Positions 14,955 through 22,543 of a DNA stretch of 32,214 bases are shown one piece after another (the first letter of the stretch is position 1; every line of letters starts with the position of its first letter). The position numbers and the translations under genes were made by a program. The stretch comes from Chloroflexota bacterium (GTDB lineage Bacteria > Chloroflexota > UBA11872 > UBA12225): contig JACQGX010000114.1 of assembly GCA_016199265.1 (NCBI GenBank), forward strand, positions 1 to 32,214, written 5' to 3'. The notes below the pieces were generated by a model. That model saw only the letters and a list, made by a program, of their open reading frames with translations. It was not told where the DNA came from and made no database searches.

Positions 14955-15065
14955 TAGGCGGTAGGCAGCGAAGTGCGAGCCATCATAGCGGCATGCGCGT
15001 GCGGGTAAACCGCAGTACGCACAACCCGCCGCTCAAGAATAGCGTAAACTGCCTACCGCCTACTA
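14952..15065. repeat. Inverted repeat with TAGTAGGCGGTAGGCAG arms
   Basis: The 17-base arms (14952-14968 and 15049-15065) are exact reverse complements. The left arm begins inside the stop codon of the propeller gene. The right arm ends ten bases before the pyruvate kinase start. A related, more diverged element lies after ftsZ (31888-32027). Confidence 0.85.
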
Positions 15066-15074
15066 ACCACTGAA

Positions 15075-16496
15075 ATGGCACGCACGCGCATAGTAGCCAC
15101 GCTGGGGCCGGCGACCGACCGACCTGGTGTCTTGCGCGGCGTGCTCGAAGCCGGCGCCGATGTCGTACGTCTCAACATGTCGCACGGGACGCAGGCAGAG
15201 CACCAGCGCCGCATCGACGAGGTGCGACGGTTGTCCCAAGAGCTGAACAAGCCGGTCGCGATCCTGGTCGATCTGCAGGGGCCGAAGCTCCGCGTCGGCA
15301 CGCTCCCGCCGGGAGGTCTCGAGCTGCGGCGCGGCGAGCCGTTTGTGCTCACCAGCCGCGACGCGCCGCCGGACCCGGCAGCGGCGCCGGTCGATTACAA
15401 GCCGCTGCCGCGTGAGGTCCGGCCGGGGAACGTCGTGCTCCTCGATGATGGAAACATCCGGCTGCGCGTAGAAGCCACCGATGGGACCGACATCCGCTGC
15501 CGGGTCGAGCAGGGCGGCGTTCTGAGGTCGCACAAGGGCATCAACGTGCCGGGAGCGCCGCTCTCCGCGCCGGCGCTGACCGAAAAGGACGTCGCCGACG
15601 CGCAATTCGGTATCGATCAGGGCGTCGACTTTCTCGCCCTCTCGTTCGTGCGCGAGGCAAGCGACGTCGTCTCGCTGCGCCGCCTGGCCGGCCAAACGGC
15701 CATTATCGCCAAGATCGAGCGGCCGGAAGCGCTCAACAACGTCGACGCCATCCTCGCGGCGGCCGACGGGTTGATGGTGGCGCGGGGCGACCTCGGCGTC
15801 GAGATTCCGCTCGAGCGGGTGCCGGTGATTCAGCGCCGGCTGTTGCTCGCCGCCAACGTCGCGGGCAAGCCGGTGATCACCGCGACGCAGATGCTCGAAT
15901 CGATGATTTCCAACCCGCGGCCGACTCGGGCAGAAGTGACCGACGTTCACGTCGCCGTGTTGCAGCTCACCGATGCAGTCATGCTGTCGGCCGAGACCGC
16001 CGTCGGTGCGTTTCCCGTCGAGACGGTGCAGGCGATGGCCGCGATCGCGGCGGTTGCCGATCGCGAGCACAACTCGCTCGGCACTATCCGCGCGAGGCAA
16101 GAGATCGCCCGCGATGCCACCGACGCCGTGGCGCAGGCAGCGTGCGAGATCGCCGACGAGCTGGAAGTAAAGGCGATCATTACGTCGACCACCTCCGGCT
16201 TCACGCCGCGCATGGTCGCCAAGTACCGGCCGCCGGTGCCCATCCTGGCGCTGGCGTACGATCCGCGCGTTCGGCGCTGCTTGATGCTTACATGGGGCGT
16301 GGTGCCGCTGGCGTCCGCGCGGATTACGTCGACCGACGAGATGCTCGCGGCAGCCGACCGTATGGTCGTTGAGGCGGACGTCGCCGAACGCGGTGACCTG
16401 GTGGTCATCACCGCCGGCGTGCCCGTAGGCACCCCCGGCCACACCAATCTCATCAAGGTCCATCGTGTCGGCGACCGGGTCACGTCTGGGCTCTGA
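15075..16496 (+). CDS. pyk: Pyruvate kinase
   Basis: The 473-residue protein is a full-length pyruvate kinase, which makes ATP and pyruvate from phosphoenolpyruvate and ADP. It starts TRIVATLGPATDRPG and has ADVVRLNMSHG and DLQGPKLRVG. The B domain lies around residues 70-165. Then come the active-site lysine region AIIAKIERPEALNN, the metal site VARGDLGVEIPLERVP and ITATQMLESM. The usual NAVLDGTDAVMLSGETA block is altered to VAVLQLTDAVMLSAETA. The C-terminal domain (from about 355) is complete, ending near the final GDRVTSGL. No good ribosome binding site is visible before ATG 15075. Confidence 0.95.
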   Translation: MARTRIVATLGPATDRPGVLRGVLEAGADVVRLNMSHGTQAEHQRRIDEVRRLSQELNKPVAILVDLQGPKLRVGTLPPGGLELRRGEPFVLTSRDAPPDPAAAPVDYKPLPREVRPGNVVLLDDGNIRLRVEATDGTDIRCRVEQGGVLRSHKGINVPGAPLSAPALTEKDVADAQFGIDQGVDFLALSFVREASDVVSLRRLAGQTAIIAKIERPEALNNVDAILAAADGLMVARGDLGVEIPLERVPVIQRRLLLAANVAGKPVITATQMLESMISNPRPTRAEVTDVHVAVLQLTDAVMLSAETAVGAFPVETVQAMAAIAAVADREHNSLGTIRARQEIARDATDAVAQAACEIADELEVKAIITSTTSGFTPRMVAKYRPPVPILALAYDPRVRRCLMLTWGVVPLASARITSTDEMLAAADRMVVEADVAERGDLVVITAGVPVGTPGHTNLIKVHRVGDRVTSGL

Positions 16497-16522
16497 CGCG
16501 CGGGGCGTATACTCGGAGGACA

Positions 16523-17233
16523 ATGCCCGAGCTTTCACGGCGCCTCCTTGACCTTCAGGCGCTCGACGTCGAGATCGAGCGCCTGGCCCGCCAGATACAA
16601 CAGACTGACGCGGCGCTGGCAGACGAGCTGAAAATCCACGCCGCCGACCTGGCCAACCGTCAGGCAGAGCAGACGCTGCACCAGCGCCAGGCCGAGCAGA
16701 AGGAACTCGAGTTCGAGCTGGCGTCGCTCGAGCAGCGGATCAAAACGCACGAGCAGCACCTCTATTCGGGCAGGGGTGGCCCGCGCGAGCTTGAATCGCT
16801 GCGGCGTGATATCGAGCACGATCAAGAGCGCCGTGGCCAGCTCGAGGAAAAGGTCCTCGTCGCGATGGAGGCGACCGAGGCGGCGCGTGTCGAGCGCGAG
16901 CGGATCCGCGAGGCAACGGCGCGTGTGCTCGACGAGCTCGCCGCGCAACGCCAGCGGCTCGGCGCCGAGCGCGAGCAGTTGCTCGCCGACCGCACGCAGC
17001 GCCAGGTGCAGCGCGCGCAGCTCGCGGCGTCGATCGATGCGCCGGCGCTCACGCTTTACGAGCGGCTCCGGCAGCGCATGCCCGATGGCATAGCGGTTGC
17101 CGAGGTCATCCAGAGCCACTGCGAAGGATGCCGAACATCGCTGCCAAGTGCCGAGATCCAGCGCGCCCGCCGCACCGAAGGTGCCGTCCAGTGCAGCGAG
17201 TGCCAGCGGATTTTGCACGTTCCGCTGGGATAG
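16523..17233 (+). CDS. Coiled-coil protein with C-terminal C4 zinc ribbon
   Basis: The 236-residue protein begins with about 170 residues of continuous Gln/Glu/Arg-rich coiled coil (LLDLQALDVEIERLARQIQQ onward). It contains the conserved YSGRGGPRELESL turn between the two helices. It ends in a zinc ribbon with CEGC and CSEC pairs about 40 residues apart. This is the CT398/DUF164 zf-RING_7 type, thought to bind nucleic acid or act in envelope or secretion contexts; the function is not settled. GGAGG precedes ATG 16523, and a TATACT box at 16508-16513 is close enough that it may be a -10 element with a very short leader. It sits just upstream of the dcw cluster, separated by a repeat. Confidence 0.88.
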   Translation: MPELSRRLLDLQALDVEIERLARQIQQTDAALADELKIHAADLANRQAEQTLHQRQAEQKELEFELASLEQRIKTHEQHLYSGRGGPRELESLRRDIEHDQERRGQLEEKVLVAMEATEAARVERERIREATARVLDELAAQRQRLGAEREQLLADRTQRQVQRAQLAASIDAPALTLYERLRQRMPDGIAVAEVIQSHCEGCRTSLPSAEIQRARRTEGAVQCSECQRILHVPLG

Positions 17234-17327
17234 CGGTCAGCGGTCAGCGGTCAGCGGGTACCAGCGAAATCACAGCGTGAGAAACCCTAGCTGAAAGCTG
17301 AAAGCTGACCGCTGACCGCTGACCGCT
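17232..17327. repeat. Perfect inverted repeat with AGCGGTC heptamer arms
   Basis: Three tandem AGCGGTC words plus AGC (17232-17255) are exactly complementary to 17304-17327. The right arm is preceded by GCTGAAAGCTGAAAGCTG. This is the same family as 8227-8337. It begins at the stop codon of the zinc-ribbon gene (TAG 17231-17233) and lies between it and the dcw promoter, so it may insulate the two units. Confidence 0.85.
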
Positions 17328-17345
17328 AAGAGTCTCCCAAAACCC

Positions 17346-17376
17346 TTGACCGGGCTCGTAGACCCTCTGCTATAGT
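17346..17376 (+). promoter_or_regulatory. Promoter of the dcw cluster
   Basis: TTGACC (17346-17351) and TATAGT (17371-17376) are 19 bases apart. The -10 box is extended by TGC (17368-17370), which can offset the long spacer. Transcription should begin near 17383, so GTG 17375 would not be in the mRNA and ATG 17399 becomes the preferred rsmH start. Confidence 0.65.
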
Positions 17377-17398
17377 GGCCAAGGTTCGTTCCGAGCAC

Positions 17399-18391
17399 AT
17401 GCCGGCGCCCCTGCCGGCGCCCCTGCCGGCGCCCCTGCCGGCGCACTTGCCCGTGTTGTTAGCCGAGGTGGTGGAGCTCCTCCAGCCTCGGAGCGGCGGT
17501 GCGTACAGCGACTGTACGGTCGGGGCAGGCGGGCACGCCGAGGCCGTGCTCGAGGCGTCGTCGCCTGACGGCCGGTTACTCGGGATCGATGCCGATCCCG
17601 CCGCGTTGGAGCTTGCCCGCGAGCGTTTGCGCCGCTTTGGCGACCGATTCCGGTTGGCGTATGGGAACTATCGTGACCTCGACCACATTCTGGCAGAGAC
17701 GGGTTTCCGCCCCGTCGACGGAGTCCTGTTCGATCTTGGCGTCTCGTCGATGCAGCTCGACCGGGCGGAGCGAGGATTCTCGTTTCAGAGCGAGGGGCCG
17801 CTCGACATGCGCATGAACCCAACTATCGGGCCAACGGCGGCCGATCTCGCCAACCGTTTGCCCGAACGCGAGCTGGCAAGGATCATCGCCGAATACGGCG
17901 AGGAGCGCTTTGCACGCCGCATCGCGCGGGCGATCGGCGCGCGCTGCGCACGCGCGCCGATCCGGACGACGCGGGAGCTGGCCGAGACCGTCGCCGCGGC
18001 CGTTCCCGGCGCGCCACCGGGGCGCGGGCCGCGCATCCATCCGGCCACGCGTACCTTTCAGGCGCTGCGAATCGCGGTCAACGACGAGCTCGCCGGGATC
18101 GAAGCCGCCTTGCCCGCGGCGCTCGAGGCGCTCAAGCCCGGTGGGCGGCTGGTGGTGATCTCATTCCATTCGCTCGAGGATCGGATCGTCAAGCGGTTCA
18201 TGCAGCGCGAGGCGGGCCGCTGCATCTGCCCGCCCGCGCTCCCGGTCTGCCGCTGCGGCGCGCAGGCGCGGCTGCGCATCCTGACCAAGAAGCCGGTCGT
18301 GCCCGGCGACGCCGAGCAGGCGGCCAATCCTCGAAGCCGCAGCGCAAAGCTGCGCGCGGCCGAGAAACTCGCACCCCACGAAACGAGTTGA
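17399..18391 (+). CDS. rsmH: 16S rRNA (cytosine1402-N4)-methyltransferase
   Basis: RsmH (MraW) methylates C1402 of 16S rRNA in the ribosomal P site using S-adenosylmethionine. The 330-residue form from ATG 17399 shows [15 protein letters not shown], the cofactor loop [58 protein letters not shown], and [32 protein letters not shown] comes near the end. A [13 protein letters not shown] cluster may hold a metal. A longer GTG start (17375) overlaps the promoter. The N-terminus is PAPL repeated three times plus PAHL, from a 12-base minisatellite, and is not part of the normal fold. It is first in the dcw operon; mraZ, its usual neighbour, is absent. Confidence 0.95.
   Translation: MPAPLPAPLPAPLPAHLPVLLAEVVELLQPRSGGAYSDCTVGAGGHAEAVLEASSPDGRLLGIDADPAALELARERLRRFGDRFRLAYGNYRDLDHILAETGFRPVDGVLFDLGVSSMQLDRAERGFSFQSEGPLDMRMNPTIGPTAADLANRLPERELARIIAEYGEERFARRIARAIGARCARAPIRTTRELAETVAAAVPGAPPGRGPRIHPATRTFQALRIAVNDELAGIEAALPAALEALKPGGRLVVISFHSLEDRIVKRFMQREAGRCICPPALPVCRCGAQARLRILTKKPVVPGDAEQAANPRSRSAKLRAAEKLAPHETS
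17402..17449 (+). repeat. 12-base coding minisatellite at the start of rsmH
   Basis: CCGGCGCCCCTG occurs three times in a row (17402-17437), followed by a diverged fourth copy. Each unit encodes PAPL. The unit is a multiple of three, so copy number can change without breaking the frame. Confidence 0.9.
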
Positions 18392-18395
18392 ATAG

Positions 18396-18842
18396 ATGAT
18401 GGACGTGGCCAAGCCCCTCTACGTCGCGAAGCTGCGGCGTGCGCGCGCCGCATGGGTGTTCGATCTCCGTCCGGTGACGCTCGTGTTTGCCACGATTGTG
18501 CTCATCTCGGTCACCAGCATGCTCTACCTGACACAGGCGTCGCGCGTCGCCGCCACGGGCTACGACATCAGCCGGGCCGAAGACCGCCGTGCCCGGCTCG
18601 AGCGCCGGCAACAGGTGCTCCTGGCCGATATTGCGAAGCACCAGTCGCTCAAGCGAATCGAGGCCGAAGCGACGGCCAAGCTCGGCATGGCGCCGGCGCC
18701 GCCGCCACAGTACCTGCGCGTACGTGCCCCCGCGGTCGACGTCGACGCGGCGGTGCAGCGGGCCGAGCACGAGGCCCAACACCTCCCTCGCACGTGGCGC
18801 GAGCGGCTGGCCGCGGCCATGCGACTGAGTTCGGCACGCTGA
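18396..18842 (+). CDS. ftsL: FtsL-like division protein
   Basis: The 148-residue protein has the FtsL/DivIC layout. A short basic cytoplasmic part comes first, then one membrane helix (about 24-45, VTLVFATIVLISVTSMLYLT). A coiled coil follows (about 55-90, DISRAEDRRARLERRQQVLLADIAKHQSLKRIEAEA style, then KLGMAPA), where the SLKRIEAEATAKLGM motif recalls septum formation initiators. FtsL, FtsQ and DivIC form the complex that activates FtsW/FtsI at the septum. Sequence identity in this family is always low, so the call rests on layout and position between rsmH and ftsI. It lies four bases after the rsmH stop, so the two are co-transcribed. Confidence 0.8.
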   Translation: MMDVAKPLYVAKLRRARAAWVFDLRPVTLVFATIVLISVTSMLYLTQASRVAATGYDISRAEDRRARLERRQQVLLADIAKHQSLKRIEAEATAKLGMAPAPPPQYLRVRAPAVDVDAAVQRAEHEAQHLPRTWRERLAAAMRLSSAR

Positions 18843-18873
18843 GTCGCAGCCCTGGAGCCGATCGATGGTGATT

Positions 18874-18965
18874 CAGACGAGCGACGAGCGACGAACGACG
18901 AACGACGAGATCGAACGGCGCGTGCGCCGCGTTTCGTCCTTCGTCCTCCATCCTTCGTCCGTCTG
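18874..18965. repeat. Inverted repeat with GACGAACGAC/GTCCTTCGTC arms
   Basis: The left arm (18874-18908) is a tandem of ACGAGCG/ACGAACG words. The right arm (18934-18965) is the approximate complement, with TCGTCCTTCGTCC words. The outer ends CAGACG and CGTCTG match exactly. A perfect GGCGC-GT-GCGCC palindrome (18917-18928) sits in the middle. It fills the ftsL-ftsI gap inside the dcw operon, so it would be transcribed. Confidence 0.7.
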
Positions 18966-18984
18966 GTAGGCCGCCGACCCGACC

Positions 18985-20883
18985 ATGGTTGCACCAACGA
19001 TACGTGCCGAGCCATACTCGCCTCGTCCCATCCGTTTGGCCCTGCTCTACGCCGTGCTGTGCCTCTTCGCCGTTGGCATCACGGCGCGCCTGACCTACTG
19101 GCAGGTGGTGCAGGCTGCGCCGCTGCAGAAGCGGCTGAGCGCGCAGCACACGCTCGACGAGCAGGTGCCTGCCCGCCGGGGGGCGATTCGCGACACCAAC
19201 GGCGACCTACTGGCCGGCAACCTCTCGGTCGACTTCATCTACGCCGACACGCGGCAGATCAAGGAGCCGAACGACGTCGCCAACCGGCTCGCCGCCGCGC
19301 TCGGCGTCGCGCCGGACCGGCTGCTGCCGTCGCTCTCGACGCGCGACCGGCCCTACGTGCGGCTCCTGGGCGGCAAGAAGTTCGATCCAGAGGAATCGCA
19401 GAAGGTCGCGCAGTTGCGAATTCCGGGGGTCTTCTTGGAGCCGACGACCAAGCGGGTCTACCCCGAGCAGCAGCTCGCGGCGCACGTGCTTGGCTTTGTC
19501 GACGGCGACAGCAAAGGATGGTACGGCCTCGAGGGGCAGTACCAGGACGTCGTCGGCGGTCAACCCGGCCACCTGCGCGCCGAAAAGGACACCGCCGGCA
19601 ACGAGATCGGGTTCAGCGACCGCCAGTGGCGGCCTCCCCAAGATGGCCTCGACCTCGTGCTCACGATCGATCGCACCATTCAGTACATCGCCGAGCGCGA
19701 GCTCGACCGCGCGGTCGTCCAGCATCGCGCATCCGGCGGGACGGTGATCGTGATGCGTCCCCGCACCGGTGAGATCCTGGCGATGGCCAGCCGGCCGGCG
19801 TTCGATCCGAACCGCTATGAGGAGTTCGCCTCGCAGACGGCGCTGTTCGCCAATCCGGCGATTACACACGCGTACGAGCCGGGCTCCACCTTTAAGATCT
19901 TCACCATGGCCGGCGCGCTCAACGAGAAGGTCGTTACGCCCGAGACGACGTACACCGATACGGGCGGCTTCCCCGTCGGTGGCTACGTGCTGCGCAACTG
20001 GGACGGCAGGGCCAACGGCGTGACCACGATGGTGCAGTTGCTCGAAAAGAGCAGCAACGTCGGCGCGGCGACGGTCGCGTTCAGGCTCGGCAAGCAGCGC
20101 TTCTACCGCTACGTCTCGACGTTCGGCTTCGGCCAGCCCACGGGGATCGACCTTCAGGGCGAGGCGACGGGGATTGTCAAGGACCCGAACTCACGAGACT
20201 GGGGCGAGGTCGATCTGGCAACCAATGCCTTCGGCCAGGCGATCTCGATCACGCCGATCCAGCTCATTACCGCGGCGGCGGCGGTGGCCAACGGCGGCAT
20301 CATGATGCGTCCCTACGTCGTCAAGCAAGTCGTCGATCCACGCACCGGCAAGAAGGTGCAGGTTACGCAGCAGCAGATTGTCCGGCAGGTGGTCTCGCGC
20401 GAGACCGCCGCCACGCTCCTCAAGATGCTCAACAGCGCTGCCGAAAACGGCGAAACGCGGGGCGCGCTCGTGCCCGGGTATCACGTCGCCGGCAAGACGG
20501 GGACGGCGTCGATTCCCGTCAACGGTGGGTATGACACGAACCTCACGATCGCATCGTTCGTCGGTATGGTCCCGGCCGATGACCCGCAGTTCGTCGTCCT
20601 GGTCAAGATCGACCGTCCGCAGGACGAGCCCTGGGGCTCGCTCATCGCCAAGCCGGCGTTTGCCATCATTGCTCAAGAGCTCACGCGCTTTCTCAAGATC
20701 CCGCCGGACCCCAACTACCGCCCACCCGCGGCCACGCCGGTGCCGGCGGCGCCGACGCCCGCGGCACCGCCGGCACGAGCGGCCGCGCCCCAGGCCAACA
20801 AGCCACCGGCGGCACCCGCCGCCGCGGTACCGGCGCCCGCCAACAGCGCGCCGCCAGCTCCGCGCGCTGCGACCGCGCGGTAA
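18985..20883 (+). CDS. ftsI: Septal penicillin-binding protein (transpeptidase)
   Basis: The 632-residue class B penicillin-binding protein cross-links septal peptidoglycan with FtsW. A membrane helix lies at about 16-35. The dimer/pedestal domain follows from RRGAIRDTNGDLLA, then the transpeptidase domain. The active site is complete: STFK with Ser301, SSN at 356-358 and KTGTA with Lys504. The last 60 or so residues are a Pro/Ala-rich tail (from PPDPNYRPPAATP onward), with no PASTA domain. The start ATG 18985 has a weak ribosome site. It lies in the division operon between ftsL and murF; murE, often next, is missing. Confidence 0.95.
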   Translation: MVAPTIRAEPYSPRPIRLALLYAVLCLFAVGITARLTYWQVVQAAPLQKRLSAQHTLDEQVPARRGAIRDTNGDLLAGNLSVDFIYADTRQIKEPNDVANRLAAALGVAPDRLLPSLSTRDRPYVRLLGGKKFDPEESQKVAQLRIPGVFLEPTTKRVYPEQQLAAHVLGFVDGDSKGWYGLEGQYQDVVGGQPGHLRAEKDTAGNEIGFSDRQWRPPQDGLDLVLTIDRTIQYIAERELDRAVVQHRASGGTVIVMRPRTGEILAMASRPAFDPNRYEEFASQTALFANPAITHAYEPGSTFKIFTMAGALNEKVVTPETTYTDTGGFPVGGYVLRNWDGRANGVTTMVQLLEKSSNVGAATVAFRLGKQRFYRYVSTFGFGQPTGIDLQGEATGIVKDPNSRDWGEVDLATNAFGQAISITPIQLITAAAAVANGGIMMRPYVVKQVVDPRTGKKVQVTQQQIVRQVVSRETAATLLKMLNSAAENGETRGALVPGYHVAGKTGTASIPVNGGYDTNLTIASFVGMVPADDPQFVVLVKIDRPQDEPWGSLIAKPAFAIIAQELTRFLKIPPDPNYRPPAATPVPAAPTPAAPPARAAAPQANKPPAAPAAAVPAPANSAPPAPRAATAR

Positions 20884-20893
20884 ACTGCCGGCG

Positions 20894-22543
20894 ATGGCGA
20901 ACGAGCAACACTTCGGCCTCCAGCACCTGCTGGCCTGGCTTCAACAGCGTGATCGGGCGACCCGCGCGACGCGACCCCGCGCCGCCGCAGCGCTGTTCTC
21001 CACCGTCACGATGTCGTCACTGCGCGACGGCAACCCGCCGATGAGGCCGGGCGGCCTATTCGTCGCCATCCGCGCCACACGCGACGGTCACGACTTTGTC
21101 GCCGATGCCTTCGCCAACGGCGCCCGCGCCGCGCTCGCCGCGCGCATCCCCGACCAGCTCCGAGCGGCCTTAGCAGCGCGAGACGTGGCGGTCCTGGATT
21201 TCAGGAGCGGTGTGCCCCCTCATCCCCTGGCCCCTTCTCCCACCATGGTTGCTCCCCCTCATCCCCCGGCCCCTTCTCCCCTGGTGGGAGAAGGGGAGTG
21301 GAACCTACAACGGAGCACCGCTCCCCGGCCGACCACTCTTGCCCCTCTCTCCTTGTGGGAGAGGGGGCCAGGGGGTGAGGGGAAGCCGCTCCTCCTCCTC
21401 GTCGACGACCCCGTACGGACTCTCCAAGCGTGCGCCGCCTGGTGGCGCCGGCAGCACGCGGCGCGGGTGCTGGCGATCACCGGCAGCGTGGGGAAGACGA
21501 CGGCGAAGGACCTGCTCGCCAACGTGCTCGAGCAGCGTTACCGGGTGCTGCGTACCGAAGGGAACTTCAACAACGAGTACGGGCTCCCGTTCATGCTCCT
21601 CCGCCTGGCGCCGTCGATCGAGCGCGCCGTGTTGGAGATCGGTATCTCCGCGGTGGGGGAGATGGCGACGTTTGCCGGCATCGCCGCGCCGCACGTGGCG
21701 GTCGTGACGCGCGTCGCGCCGGCGCACCTGGCACAGTTTGGCGACGTCGACACCGTCGAGCGCGAGAAGGGGCGCCTGGTAGAAGCGCTCTCGCCGGATG
21801 GCGTCGCTATCCTGAACGTCGACGACGATCGCGTCGCACGCATGGCACAGCGTGCGCCCGGCCGCTGTCTCTTTTTCGGTGAGCGCGCACGCGCTGACGT
21901 ACGAGCGGCCGGCGTTGCCGTGCAGGGACTCGAGGGCATCGAATTCACCCTGCGCTATGGTGACCGGTCGGCGAGGGTGCGGGTGCCGCTCGCCGGCCGG
22001 CACTTTGTCTCGGCGGCGCTGGCGGCGGCTGCCGGCGGCTTCGAAGAAGGCTGCACGTGGGATGAAGTCATCGCCGGCCTGGCGCAGCCGCTCGACGCGC
22101 GGCGCCTGCGCCCGGTCGTCCTACCCGATGGCGTCACGATCCTGAACGACACGTACAATGCCAGTCCCGTCGCAACGAAGGCGGCGCTCGACCTGCTGGC
22201 GTCGCTGCCGGGGCGGCGCATCGCCATCCTGGGAGATATGCTTGAAATGGGCGAAAGTGCCGCGCCGTCGCACTATGATGTCGGTGCCTACGCCACCGGC
22301 CGGGCGGATGAGCTCGTGACCGCGGGCGAGTTCGCCGGAGACATCGCGCACGGGGCGCGCGACGCAGGCTTCGATGCGCAGCTCGTGTACGTCGCGGCGA
22401 GTGTCGACGACGCCGCGGCGCACGTTCAGCCGCGACTGCGGCGTGGCGATTACGTCTTGATCAAAGGATCGCGCAGTATGCGGATGGATCGGATCGTACG
22501 GGCGCTGGCCGGCGAACACGCGCCTGCGGAGGGGCATCACTAG
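20894..22543 (+). CDS. murF: UDP-MurNAc-tripeptide:D-Ala-D-Ala ligase with repeat-derived insert
   Basis: MurF adds D-Ala-D-Ala to the UDP-MurNAc tripeptide using ATP. The N-terminal substrate domain (MRPGGLFVAIRATRDGHDFV) is followed by the P-loop (195-204, ITGSVGKTTAK), NFNNEYGLP, and LEIGISAVGEM. Then come ILNDTYNASPVATKAAL, LGDMLEMGESA and VLIKGSRSMRMDRIV. At 549 residues it is long for the family. The excess is residues about 107-164, translated from GC-rich palindromic repeats (PPHPLAPSP twice, LVGEGE, LAPLSLWERGPGGEG), placed between the N-terminal domain and the ATP domain. The frame is kept, so the enzyme is probably functional with a disordered loop. The gene starts ten bases after ftsI, and mraY starts right after its stop. 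Confidence 0.93.
   Translation: MANEQHFGLQHLLAWLQQRDRATRATRPRAAAALFSTVTMSSLRDGNPPMRPGGLFVAIRATRDGHDFVADAFANGARAALAARIPDQLRAALAARDVAVLDFRSGVPPHPLAPSPTMVAPPHPPAPSPLVGEGEWNLQRSTAPRPTTLAPLSLWERGPGGEGKPLLLLVDDPVRTLQACAAWWRRQHAARVLAITGSVGKTTAKDLLANVLEQRYRVLRTEGNFNNEYGLPFMLLRLAPSIERAVLEIGISAVGEMATFAGIAAPHVAVVTRVAPAHLAQFGDVDTVEREKGRLVEALSPDGVAILNVDDDRVARMAQRAPGRCLFFGERARADVRAAGVAVQGLEGIEFTLRYGDRSARVRVPLAGRHFVSAALAAAAGGFEEGCTWDEVIAGLAQPLDARRLRPVVLPDGVTILNDTYNASPVATKAALDLLASLPGRRIAILGDMLEMGESAAPSHYDVGAYATGRADELVTAGEFAGDIAHGARDAGFDAQLVYVAASVDDAAAHVQPRLRRGDYVLIKGSRSMRMDRIVRALAGEHAPAEGHH
21211..21384. repeat. In-frame palindromic repeat insertion within murF
   Basis: Three related blocks are present. A (about 21215-21241) and B (21253-21298) begin CCCCCTCATCCCC and carry GGCCCCTTCTCCC. 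C (about 21342-21383) is the inverted type, with TTGTGGGAGAGGGGGCCAGG and GGGTGAGGGGA. B itself is a hairpin (CCCCTTCTCCC over GGGAGAAGGGG). The total is about 174 bases, 58 codons, with no stop in the murF frame. Confidence 0.85.

Noticed and set aside
15063-16538. Long minus-strand frame (491 residues) covering pyruvate kinase
   Set aside because: It is a shadow frame; the plus strand encodes a complete pyruvate kinase with all motifs.
17375-17398. Longer rsmH start at GTG 17375
   Set aside because: The codon lies in the -10 box of the dcw promoter, so it would not be in the message; ATG 17399 is preferred.
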